Assembly: GCA_947628775.1 (NCBI GenBank)
Contig: CANRBI010000008.1
Span: 1 to 34,077, forward strand
Direction of reading: 5' to 3'
Source of the DNA: an uncultured Clostridia bacterium
Lineage (GTDB): Bacteria; Bacillota; Clostridia; TANB77; CAG-508
Length of the DNA stretch: 34,077 nt
The notes under the pieces were generated by a model. The model was not told the origin of the DNA and did no database searches. It saw only the letters and a program-made list of their open reading frames with translations. Position numbers and translations under genes: made by a program. Below are positions 1-8,507 of this stretch, piece after piece; position 1 is the stretch's first letter; the number at the start of each line of letters is the position of its first letter.

Positions 1-2137
1 TGTTTTCTTCTTGTTTCCATACATATTTTAGACTACTTTCATTTATGTTTGTTCCTTCTTCGTCTGTTACTGTTATTGTTGTACTTTGGCTTTGTTTGTA
101 ATCTTTGCTTTCTTTTGTTGCAAATTCTATTTTTGGTCCTGTGCTGTCAAATTTGTATTCTACTGATGCTGTTATTGCTTTTGTGTTTTCTGCTTGGTCT
201 GTTAAGTTCTCTACATGTATATATAGATAGTATGTTCCTGTTATGTCTGTTTTTTCTGGTAGTTTGCCTGTTGCTTTTTTTGTTTCTGTTCCTTGTACTT
301 CTATTGTTATATTACCATCTACTTCTCCTGACCATGTTGGTTCTTCTTGTTCTTGTACCCATTTGTATTTTATTTCATATTGTCCTGCTTTTAGTCCACT
401 TTTTTCATCTTCTATTGATATTGTTACTTGTCTTGATTTTTTATTTGTTGTTTCTTCTCCATTTGTTTCTATGTGCATTGTTGGGTCTTCTGTATCTATT
501 TTGTCTATTGTTACTTCTGTTGGCTCTTCTGTTATATTTCCTTCATTATCTTTTGCCCATACATATCTTTTTCCTTCTGGATATGAGTCTGCACTTTGCC
601 ATGTTGTTTCTTCTGTTGCTTGCCATTCTGGTGCTTCTTTATCTGGTTTTGTTTTTTCTTCTGTTATTGCATATCCTGCTATTCCTGTTCCTTTTTCTCC
701 ATCATTTGCTTGTACTTCTATTTTCTTGTTTGTGTTTGACCATCCTTCTGGTATTGCTTTTGCACTTGTTATTGTTGGGGCTGTTTTGTCTTCTATCATA
801 CCGTCTACATGTACCGTTTCTTCTTTTGTTATTTGTTTTCCACTTCTTGTTGTTCCTTCTACTTTTACTGTGTAGTCTCCGTTTTGTGGTATTTTGTATT
901 TTTTGTTTCCTTGCTCATCTGTTTCTATTTCTGGCTCTATTTGTTCTCCATTTGGTCCTGTTACTGTTATTTGTACATCTTGTAATTCATCTTCATTTGG
1001 TACATCTACATGTAGTTCTAATTCATCATATTGTACTCCTGGTACTGTTTCTGTTCCTCCTGGTTGGGTTAGTTTTGTTTCTATTTCTGGTTCTGTTGGT
1101 TCTGGTTTTACATTTTCTACATGCAATGTTTCTTCTTTTGTTATTTCTTTTCCGCTCTTTGTTTTTCCTTTTACTTCTACTGTGTAGTCTCCGTTTTGTG
1201 GTATTTTGTATTTTTTGTTTCCTTGGTCATCTAGTTCTTCTTCTGGTTGGATTATATTTCCTTCTGAGTCTTTTACTGTTACTTCTATATCTGTTAGTTC
1301 ATCTTCATTTGGCACTCCTACATGTAGTTCTACTTCGTCGTATTGTTCTCCTGGTCTTGTTTCTGTTCCATCTGGTGTTGTTAATTTTGTTTCTATTTCT
1401 GGTTCTGTTGGTTCTGATTCTTTGTTTCCTACATGTACTGTCTTTCTTTCGGTTTTTTCTACTCCGTCTTTTGTTCCTTTTACTTCTATTGTATAGTCTC
1501 CATCTCCTGGTACTACTGCTTTCTTTCCTCCTTGGCCGTCATCTTCCCATTGTACTTCTACATCTCGTCCTTCGGAGTCTTTTACTGTTATTTCTACATC
1601 TTCATCAAAATCGCCTTCATTTGGTACTGTTACGTGTAACTCTACATTTTCATATGTTTGCTCTTCATCTATTGGGTCTCCTCCTACTTGGGTTACACCT
1701 ACTTCTACTTCTGGCCAGATTCCTTCTTTTTGTTTTGTTCCTTTTACTTCTCCACTTTCTCCATCTACTACATACTCATTTTCATCTGTTTCCACTATTA
1801 TATCCCCATTTTCGTCTTCGTGGAATTTTGGGTTTACTGACTCTAAGTCTCTTTCTACTTTTTCTTTGAATTTGTCTTTGTCAAATTTGTTTTCTTCTGC
1901 ATAGATTTCTAATGAGTCTAGTGTTAATTGTTCTTGTTCTTGAGCTCTTTTGGTTAAGTCACGTGCTTGTGCAGCTCTTCTTAGTATACCATTATCACCT
2001 GTTAAAGAAACTAAAGAGACTCCTGCCAATATTAATATTACAATTATAGTTATTACTAAAGCTACTAATGTTATACCTCTGTTAGTATTTAAATTATATT
2101 GTTTTGATGCTTTGCTTAAAATTTCTTTTTTTCTCAT
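1..2137 (-). CDS. Large surface protein with type IV pilin-like N-terminus and tandem Ig-like repeats; C-terminus lies beyond the left edge (partial)
   Basis: Hand translation from ATG at 2137 (SD GGAGG upstream): MRKKEILSKASKQYNLNTNRGITLVALVITIIVILILAGVSLVSLTGDNGILRRAAQARDLTKRAQEQEQL... The frame is still open at position 1 (ends ...YVWKQEEN), homologous to the 29668-33768 protein. Absent from the ORF track because it has no stop in the window. Confidence 0.9.
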   Translation of the reverse strand, partial: MRKKEILSKASKQYNLNTNRGITLVALVITIIVILILAGVSLVSLTGDNGILRRAAQARDLTKRAQEQEQLTLDSLEIYAEENKFDKDKFKEKVERDLESVNPKFHEDENGDIIVETDENEYVVDGESGEVKGTKQKEGIWPEVEVGVTQVGGDPIDEEQTYENVELHVTVPNEGDFDEDVEITVKDSEGRDVEVQWEDDGQGGKKAVVPGDGDYTIEVKGTKDGVEKTERKTVHVGNKESEPTEPEIETKLTTPDGTETRPGEQYDEVELHVGVPNEDELTDIEVTVKDSEGNIIQPEEELDDQGNKKYKIPQNGDYTVEVKGKTKSGKEITKEETLHVENVKPEPTEPEIETKLTQPGGTETVPGVQYDELELHVDVPNEDELQDVQITVTGPNGEQIEPEIETDEQGNKKYKIPQNGDYTVKVEGTTRSGKQITKEETVHVDGMIEDKTAPTITSAKAIPEGWSNTNKKIEVQANDGEKGTGIAGYAITEEKTKPDKEAPEWQATEETTWQSADSYPEGKRYVWAKDNEGNITEEPTEVTIDKIDTEDPTMHIETNGEETTNKKSRQVTISIEDEKSGLKAGQYEIKYKWVQEQEEPTWSGEVDGNITIEVQGTETKKATGKLPEKTDITGTYYLYIHVENLTDQAENTKAITASVEYKFDSTGPKIEFATKESKDYKQSQSTTITVTDEEGTNINESSLKYVWKQEEN

Positions 2138-2184
2138 TACTATTGCCTCCAAAATATTATTTTTACTAATTTACTAATAGATTT

Positions 2185-2286
2185 TTATTTTTTATAGTAG
2201 TTCATGTTTTTAATGTAGGCTGTCGTCCGTCTTCTGATGTAATATCTTAATTTTTTTAATTTTTGATTATCTTTTGTTTCTTTCAT
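2185..2286 (-). CDS. Small basic protein, 33 aa (MKETKDNQKLKKLRYYIRRRTTAYIKNMNYYKK)
   Basis: AAAGGAG Shine-Dalgarno about 9 nt before ATG at 2286; stop at 2185; 12 of 33 residues are K/R; lies just upstream of the left surface-protein gene. Confidence 0.5.
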   Translation of the reverse strand: MKETKDNQKLKKLRYYIRRRTTAYIKNMNYYKK

Positions 2287-2460
2287 TATAATTTTCTCCT
2301 TTCTTTAGTTAAAATTTCCTCTTTTGATTATTTTTTGGGATTTGTTTTTATTTTGATTAAAATTTTATGATGTTATAAAAATGAGGTAAAGTCTAAATAT
2401 AAAGGGCTTTGTTACAATTTATTCTATAAAAAAATATTTTTAGACATTTTTCATTTTTTA

Positions 2461-2500
2461 TATTCTATCATATTTACTTTTATTCTATCATACTTACTTT
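2461..2500. repeat. Tandem 20-bp direct repeat TATTCTATCATAYTTACTTT x2, candidate operator
   Basis: TATTCTATCATATTTACTTT followed directly by TATTCTATCATACTTACTTT (1 mismatch), between the divergent surface-protein gene and XRE regulator. Confidence 0.6.
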
Positions 2501-2651
2501 AATCTTTCAAGTATTATTTAGATATTTTAAAGTAATATTTTCTTCTCATAAATTCACATTATTTGTATAATAATAAGTAATATAATTTTTATTTGTTTTG
2601 TAAATGATTAAATTAATATTTATATAACTTATTTTTAATGAGGTGTGTTTA

Positions 2652-2999
2652 ATGAAAAAAGAAATTGATAAACATGATGTACTTTGTACTCTTGGAAAAA
2701 ATATCAAAAAAATACGTTTATTAAAGGGTTTGAGTCAAGAAAGCTTAGATAATGATTTACAAAAATCTGTAAATTTTATTAGTTTGGTTGAAAATGGAAA
2801 AACCGGTCTTAGTGTGCAAACTTTAGTAGATATTTGCGATGTTCTTGATGTTGATGTTAATAGTTTGTTTGCTGGTATTATTTCTCCAGCTAGCACAAAT
2901 AATGATAGTTTTGATTTTAATACTCTAAAATTATTTGAAGAAAAAGATAAAAATATTGTTAATAATCTTATAAATTATATAATCGATTCAAAAAATTAA
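2652..2999 (+). CDS. XRE-family HTH transcriptional regulator
   Basis: LGKNIKKIRLLKGLSQESLDNDLQKSVNFISLVENGKTGLSVQTLVDICDVLDV; SD aggtg 6 nt before ATG 2652, preferred over the GTG at 2643. Confidence 0.85.
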   Translation: MKKEIDKHDVLCTLGKNIKKIRLLKGLSQESLDNDLQKSVNFISLVENGKTGLSVQTLVDICDVLDVDVNSLFAGIISPASTNNDSFDFNTLKLFEEKDKNIVNNLINYIIDSKN

Positions 3000-3319
3000 T
3001 ATTAAAATTTTGTCAATTTTATATTCTTTTGTTTTTTTATATGTTATAATTATATTAATTAATTTGTTATTTTGTCCTACGTTGCCGATATGTAGGATTT
3101 AATTCAAATCATTTTTGTAACGCATTTCCGATAATATGTGGATTATATTTCATTCTATTTTTTCCCAAATTTTGCTATTCTTATCTTATATTATTAAAAT
3201 TATTTTTCGGAATTTAGTTTAAATCAATTTATAATACAAATACTAATATCACACAATTATTAATTTTTATAGAAAGGAGTATATGATTATTTATTTTTAA
3301 ATTTTCATACAAAATAATT

Positions 3320-3664
3320 ATGAGTGCTAAAGGTAAAAAAATATTAATTGGTTCTAAGTTAAAAAGAATAAGAAAATCTTCTGGTTTTACTCAAGAACAG
3401 GTAGCTGAAAAACTAGGTTTAGCTCCTCGTTATATTTCAGATTTAGAAAGAGATAAAACAAAAGGTAGTTTGGATACTTTTGTTAAATTATGTAATGTTT
3501 ATAATGTTACTCCTTCTTATGTATTAGAAGATTATATACATTTTAAAGGTTCTGAATATATTGACGAGTCTATTGCCGGTTATAACTCTCTTTCTGATTA
3601 TGAGAAAGATATTGTCATTGAGTTAATTAGTTTTATGAATACAAAGAAGAAGTTAAAAAAGTAG
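3320..3664 (+). CDS. XRE-family HTH transcriptional regulator
   Basis: IGSKLKRIRKSSGFTQEQVAEKLGLAPRYISDLERDKTKGSLDTFVKLCNVYNV: classic HTH_3. Confidence 0.88.
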   Translation: MSAKGKKILIGSKLKRIRKSSGFTQEQVAEKLGLAPRYISDLERDKTKGSLDTFVKLCNVYNVTPSYVLEDYIHFKGSEYIDESIAGYNSLSDYEKDIVIELISFMNTKKKLKK

Positions 3665-3682
3665 TTTTAAAACTACTTTTTT
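3655..3682. terminator. Bidirectional intrinsic terminator between convergent genes
   Basis: AAAAAAGTAGTTTT/AAAACTACTTTTTT perfect palindrome. Confidence 0.8.
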
Positions 3683-3957
3683 TCAATACTTTGCATTATT
3701 AAGCATACAGCAGTTCTAAAACCTAAAGAGAATTCAAATTCTGATTCAATCGCTCCTTTTTGAGAAGAATATTCATTGTATTTATCAAGCTCTTTTTTTA
3801 AATTCATGTTTGATTTTACTAAATCATGATATAAGGTTTCTCTTTTTTCCAATATAGTTTTGTATTCATCTGTTTCTGGCATCCTTTCTGCAAGCCATGT
3901 ATCTCCATAGTAAATATTTTGAATCCAATCTTCTTCCAACCATTGCTTTAAATCCAT
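3673..3957 (-). CDS. Small hypothetical protein (possibly DUF6809-like)
   Basis: 94-aa ORF, GGAGGA upstream of ATG; pattern ..IYYGDTW..ER....Y......EF..GFRTAVCLIMQ resembles my recollection of DUF6809; not searched. Confidence 0.55.
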   Translation of the reverse strand: MDLKQWLEEDWIQNIYYGDTWLAERMPETDEYKTILEKRETLYHDLVKSNMNLKKELDKYNEYSSQKGAIESEFEFSLGFRTAVCLIMQSIEKK

Positions 3958-4149
3958 TTTTCTCCTCCTTTTACTTTTGTATTTTTTGCTTCATTTAAGT
4001 ACTCTTTTGTATTTGATGATAACATTATAACATATGGTTTCCGTTTTGGCAACAAGTTTTTTAAATTTTTTATATTTATTTTTTTGAAATTTGCAATACC
4101 TTGTAATTAGATATTTTAACAGGGCAAAATTTTTTCACTCACAAAAAAA

Positions 4150-4172
4150 TACCAATACTTCATATATTGGCA
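4150..4172 (-). terminator. Terminator of the rplS operon
   Basis: Minus strand TGCCAATA-TATGAAG-TATTGGTA followed by TTTTTTT. Confidence 0.7.
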
Positions 4173-4215
4173 TTTTATTTTATATTAAGTTTATTTTTTG
4201 TTTATTTTTTTGTTA

Positions 4216-4857
4216 TTATTCAGCTTTTTCTTCTTCTGATTTAACTTGTTCAACTGGTTCTTCTTTTACTGTATCTACAACTTCTTGTACTTCAACTTTT
4301 TCGTCTTTAACAGCTGGGTCTTCTTCTGGAGCTGATTCTGGTTTTTGAGCTGGTTCTTCTTTTACAGCTTCTTCTGCTTTTGGCTCTTCTTTTACTTCTG
4401 GTTCTTGTATAGATGTAGTAACTTCTTCTACAGTTTCAGTAGCTGGTTCTTCAACTGGTGCTTCTTCTTGTGCTAAATCTTCTTTTATGATTATTTCTTT
4501 GTCTTCTATTCTAGCACCAATTTTTTCCTTAGTTTTTGCTGCTTTTCCTAGTCTGTCTCTTAGGTAATATAGTTTTGCACGTCTTGCTTTTCCTACTCTT
4601 ACTAGTTCTACTTTTTCTACTAGTGGTGAATGAATTAAAAATGTTTTTTCAACTCCTACTCCATAAGAGATTTTTCTTACTGTAAATGTTTGGTTTACTC
4701 CTCCACCTTGTACTTTGATTATGATTCCTTCAAATACTTGTATTCTTTCTTTGTTTCCTTCTTTAATTCTAACATGTACTCTTACTGTGTTTCCAACTTT
4801 TAATTCAGGAACTTTATTCTTAAGTTGTTCGTGTTCAATTGATTTTATAATATCCAT
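4216..4857 (-). CDS. rplS: 50S ribosomal protein L19 with long acidic C-terminal extension
   Basis: [84 protein letters not shown], then ~90 residues rich in E/P/V. Confidence 0.95.
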   Translation of the reverse strand: MDIIKSIEHEQLKNKVPELKVGNTVRVHVRIKEGNKERIQVFEGIIIKVQGGGVNQTFTVRKISYGVGVEKTFLIHSPLVEKVELVRVGKARRAKLYYLRDRLGKAAKTKEKIGARIEDKEIIIKEDLAQEEAPVEEPATETVEEVTTSIQEPEVKEEPKAEEAVKEEPAQKPESAPEEDPAVKDEKVEVQEVVDTVKEEPVEQVKSEEEKAE

Positions 4858-4865
4858 TTTAGAAT

Positions 4866-5624
4866 TTACCTCCTTCTTCTTTTTTTGAGCGGTGCCTTTC
4901 TTGTTGTGGCACTTCTTTTTATTTTTTCTAAAATTTCTTGTTCTTGCTTAGTTAGTTTGTATTTTTTTAATAAGTCTGGTCTTTTTATATATGTGTTTTT
5001 TAAAGATTGTTCTTTTCGCCATTTGTCTATGTTTTCATGATGACCTGATAATAAAACTTCTGGTACTTTTATGTTTTCGTATATTTCTGGTCTTGTGTAT
5101 TGTGGATATTCTAGAAGTCCATGTGAAAATGATTCCTCTTTTGTAGATTCTTCATTTAGTACTCCTTCTACATATCTACTAATACTGTCTATTAAAACCA
5201 TTGCTGGGAGTTCTCCTCCTGTTAAAACATAGTCTCCTATTGAGATTTCTTCATCTACGATTTCGTCTAGTACCCTTTGGTCTATTCCTTCATAATGTCC
5301 ACATAGTATAATTAAATGTTCTTGTTTTGATAATTGTTCAACTTTTTTTTGGTTTAGTAACTTTCCTTGTGGTGACATGTATATGACTTTTGATTTGCTA
5401 GTTTGAACAGAGTTGTATGCTTTTTTTACAACATCTGGCATTATTACCATTCCAGCTCCTCCACCATATGGTGTGTCATCTACTTTTTTATGCTTATTTT
5501 CTGAAAAATCTCTGATATTTACTATATTTATTTTTATCAAATCTTTTTCTTGTGCTTTTTCCAGTATGCTGTGGTTTAGAGTTTCAAACATTTCTGGAAA
5601 AAGTGTTAATATATCAAATTGCAT
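4866..5624 (-). CDS. trmD: tRNA (guanine37-N1)-methyltransferase
   Basis: [30 protein letters not shown]...[11 protein letters not shown]-type motif, [37 protein letters not shown]; genomic context. Confidence 0.96.
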   Translation of the reverse strand: MQFDILTLFPEMFETLNHSILEKAQEKDLIKINIVNIRDFSENKHKKVDDTPYGGGAGMVIMPDVVKKAYNSVQTSKSKVIYMSPQGKLLNQKKVEQLSKQEHLIILCGHYEGIDQRVLDEIVDEEISIGDYVLTGGELPAMVLIDSISRYVEGVLNEESTKEESFSHGLLEYPQYTRPEIYENIKVPEVLLSGHHENIDKWRKEQSLKNTYIKRPDLLKKYKLTKQEQEILEKIKRSATTRKAPLKKRRRR

Positions 5625-5638
5625 TTTTGTTCCTTCTT

Positions 5639-6148
5639 TCAAAGTTCTAGACCTTCTATTATGTGAACAATCATTTTATTTTCATTTAAGTTTACTTCTT
5701 TTATTACTTCTTTTATTGCTGGTAATAAGATTTGTTTGCCTTCTTGATTTTTTACAACATATATGTCATTACTACCTGTGTTATATATGTCTTGCATAAT
5801 TCCTAGTAATTCGTTTTGATCTGTATATACTGACATTCCTAGTAAATCTGCTATGTAGTAGCTTCCTTCTTCTAAAGGTATTGCATCTTTGCGTTCGACT
5901 TTTAATATACCGTTTCGCAAAAGTTCTGCTTCTTCTATTTTGTCTATTCCTTTAAATTTTAGAAGTACCATGTTTTTGTGATATTTTACTTCTTCTATTT
6001 CGTATTGTTTTTTTGTTTTTCTTATTTCAACATATACTTTTTTCAAATTGTCAAATCTTGTAATATCATCTGTGTATGGAACTACTTTTACTGTTCCTTT
6101 TATACCAAATGTATTTACTATTTGACCAATTTCAAAATATTCTTGCAT
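5639..6148 (-). CDS. rimM: Ribosome maturation factor RimM
   Basis: MQEYFEIGQIVNTFGIKGTVKVVPYTDDITRF...; adjacent to trmD. Confidence 0.93.
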   Translation of the reverse strand: MQEYFEIGQIVNTFGIKGTVKVVPYTDDITRFDNLKKVYVEIRKTKKQYEIEEVKYHKNMVLLKFKGIDKIEEAELLRNGILKVERKDAIPLEEGSYYIADLLGMSVYTDQNELLGIMQDIYNTGSNDIYVVKNQEGKQILLPAIKEVIKEVNLNENKMIVHIIEGLEL

Positions 6149-6157
6149 ATATAACTC

Positions 6158-6394
6158 CTAATCTAAAAACTCTACACTAACTCTTTTTCTTTCTTTTGCT
6201 GCAACTGATTTCATAAGTGTTCTTATAGATTTTGCTGTTCTTCCTTGCTTTCCTATAACTTTTCCTATGTCATCTTGTGCAACTTTGACTTCAAAAAGAA
6301 TTTCTTTTGGGTTCACTGTTTCTGTGATTTCTATTTCTTCTTGGTTGTCTACTAGATTTGATATGATGATTTCTAAAATATCTTTCATATCCAT
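6158..6394 (-). CDS. khpA: KH-domain RNA-binding protein (KhpA/YlqC family)
   Basis: KVAQDDIGKVIGKQGRTAKSIRTLMKSVAAKERKRVSVEFLD; between rpsP and rimM. Confidence 0.9.
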   Translation of the reverse strand: MDMKDILEIIISNLVDNQEEIEITETVNPKEILFEVKVAQDDIGKVIGKQGRTAKSIRTLMKSVAAKERKRVSVEFLD

Positions 6395-6400
6395 TTCCTC

Positions 6401-6634
6401 CTATTTTGCATTTTCTATTAATGCTTTTACTGTGTCTGTTGGTTTTGCTCCATTTTTTATCCATTTTTCTACTTTTTCTTTGTCAAGAACTATTGTAGCT
6501 GGATCTGTCATTGGGTCATATGTTCCTATTTTTTCTATTATTTTACCATCTCTTGGACTTCTTGAATCTGCAACTACTATATGGTAAAATGGTGCTTTTT
6601 TCTTTCCTTCTCTTTGTAATCTGATTTTTACCAT
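6401..6634 (-). CDS. rpsP: 30S ribosomal protein S16
   Basis: [51 protein letters not shown] before ATG 6634. Confidence 0.95.
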   Translation of the reverse strand: MVKIRLQREGKKKAPFYHIVVADSRSPRDGKIIEKIGTYDPMTDPATIVLDKEKVEKWIKNGAKPTDTVKALIENAK

Positions 6635-6685
6635 TTTTTTCACCTCCATTATATTTTTATATTTATTTTTAAATTTAATAACTAT

Positions 6686-8039
6686 TTAAAATTTTAAGTT
6701 TTTTAGTGATTTTTCATCAATATTGTTCATTAGTTTTTTCATTCCACTTTTGTTGTTTTTTAATTGTTTCATCATTTTTTGTGTCATTTCAAAAGATTTT
6801 ATGAATTTGTTTACTTCTTGTACTGATGTTCCACTTCCTTTGGCAATTCTTTGTCTACGACTTCCATTTAGTAGTCTTGTATCTCGCTTTTCTTTTGTTG
6901 TCATAGAACATATAATTGCTTCTATTTTTTCAAATTCTTTGTCATCTACTTTTACATCTTTTAATTGGTTCATTCCTGGTATTAGTTTTAATAGTGATGA
7001 AAATGAACCCATTTTTTTGACTTGTCTTAGTTGTGTTAAGTAATCATCTAAATCAAATTTGTTTTTCTTTAATTGTTTTTCTAGTTTTTCTGCTTGTTCT
7101 AAGTCAAATGATTCTTCTGCTTTTTCTATTACTGATAATATGTCTCCCATTCCTAAAATTCTTTGTGCCATTCTGTCTGGGTGGAATATTTCTATATCAC
7201 TTAGCTTTTCTCCTGTTGCTGCAAATTTGATTGGTTTTCCTGTTACTTTTTTTACTGAAAGTGCTGCTCCACCACGTGTGTCACCATCTAGTTTTGTGAG
7301 TACAACTCCGTCTATTCCTACTTCTTTGTTAAATGTGTCTGCTACATTTACTGCTTCTTGTCCTGTCATTGAATCTACAACTAGTAGGATTTCATGTGGT
7401 TTTACAGATGATTTTACATTTTTTAGTTCTTGCATTAGTTCTTCATCTATTTGCAAACGTCCTGCTGTGTCTATTATTATTACATCATTTAGTTTTGATA
7501 TTGCTAAGTTTATTGCTTGTTTTGCAATAAGATTTACATCTTTTGAGTTTTCATTACTATATACTGGTATATTTAATTGTGCTCCTACAACTTGTAATTG
7601 TTTGATAGCTGCTGGCCTGTATACATCACAGGCTACAAGTAATGGCTTTTTTCCTTGTTTTCTAAATGTATTTGCAAGCTTTCCTGCTGTTGTTGTTTTA
7701 CCAGATCCTTGCAAACCTACTAACATTATTATTGTTGGTGGGTTTGGTGTAAAGTTTACTTTACTTTCTGTTCCTCCGAAGTAATTCTACTAATTCGTCT
7801 TTTACTATTTTTACAACTTGTTGACCTGGTGTTAATGATTTTAGTACATCTTGACCAAGGGCTTTTTCTTGTATTGTTGCTATAAATTCTTTTACTATTT
7901 TGTAGTTAACATCTGCTTCTAATAAGGCAAGTTTTACTTCTCTTAGCATTTCTTTTAAATCTGATTCTGTAATTCTTGCTTTTCCTCTCATTTTTCTAGT
8001 TATTTCTTGCAAACGACTAGATAAACCTTCAAAAGCCAT
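6686..8039 (-). CDS. ffh: Signal recognition particle protein Ffh, split by an apparent +1 frameshift at about 7778
   Basis: N-domain MAFEGLSSRLQEITRKMRGKARITESDLKEMLREVKLALLEADVNYKIV...DELVELL in one frame; GGTESKVNFTPNPPTIIMLVGLQGSGKTTTAGKLA...FEMTQKMMKQL in the next frame after one extra C (CTT C GGA GGA). Confidence 0.92.
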
Positions 8040-8069
8040 ATATACCTCCATTCTGTCGTTTTATCGACA

Positions 8070-8426
8070 TTACAATGTTATAAGATATTTTTTTATGTTT
8101 TCTAAAATGTCAGCTATTTTTTCGTTTGAATAGTCTTTTTGTATTTTAGTAAGTTCTGATAATGCTTTTTGCATTTTCTTTTCTTGATTTAACGTCCTTT
8201 TCATAAATGCTAGCTTTTCTTCGTATTCGAAAAGCTTTTTCTCTCCCTTCTTTATGTTATCTCTTACTGCTTGCCTTGTTATTTGGTTGTTTTCTGCAAT
8301 TTCTGAAAGAGATAAGTCATTATTATAGTAGTCATTTATGAATTCATATTGTTTTTTGGTTAAGAGTTTTCCGTAATATTCAAATAACATACTTATTTTA
8401 ACTTTTTTATTTAAATTTTCATTCAT
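8070..8426 (-). CDS. ylxM: YlxM/UPF0122-family HTH protein associated with ffh
   Basis: MLFEYYGKLLTKKQYEFINDYYNNDLSLSEIAENNQITRQAVRDNIKKGEKKLFEYEEKL; directly upstream of ffh. Confidence 0.9.
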   Translation of the reverse strand: MNENLNKKVKISMLFEYYGKLLTKKQYEFINDYYNNDLSLSEIAENNQITRQAVRDNIKKGEKKLFEYEEKLAFMKRTLNQEKKMQKALSELTKIQKDYSNEKIADILENIKKYLITL

Positions 8427-8455
8427 ATAACTACCTCTTTATATGTCAAAACATA

Positions 8456-8477
8456 AGCATTACATTTCTGTAATGCT
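8456..8477 (-). promoter_or_regulatory. Perfect 9-bp hairpin with GAAA loop at the 5' end of the ylxM-ffh transcript or 3' of gatD
   Basis: Minus strand AGCATTACA-GAAA-TGTAATGCT, preceded by TATAAT and by a TTGACA that overlaps the gatD stop. Confidence 0.5.
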
Positions 8478-8507
8478 ATTATACTTTACACTATTTTTTT
8501 CCATTTG

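Noticed and set aside
49-1869. 606-aa plus-strand ORF, extremely Leu/Phe-rich
   Set aside because: Shadow of the A-rich minus-strand surface-protein gene; composition LLLL/FLLL is an antisense artefact. Same for 31182-32018, 32019-33425 and nearly all plus-strand ORFs opposite minus-strand genes.
6686-7726. Separate 346-aa protein starting MLVGLQGSGKTTT
   Set aside because: This M is internal to Ffh (the residues just before the P-loop); it is the downstream part of the frameshifted ffh, not an independent gene.
7059-7784. 241-aa plus-strand Ser/Phe-rich ORF
   Set aside because: Antisense shadow of ffh, no SD or recognisable domain.
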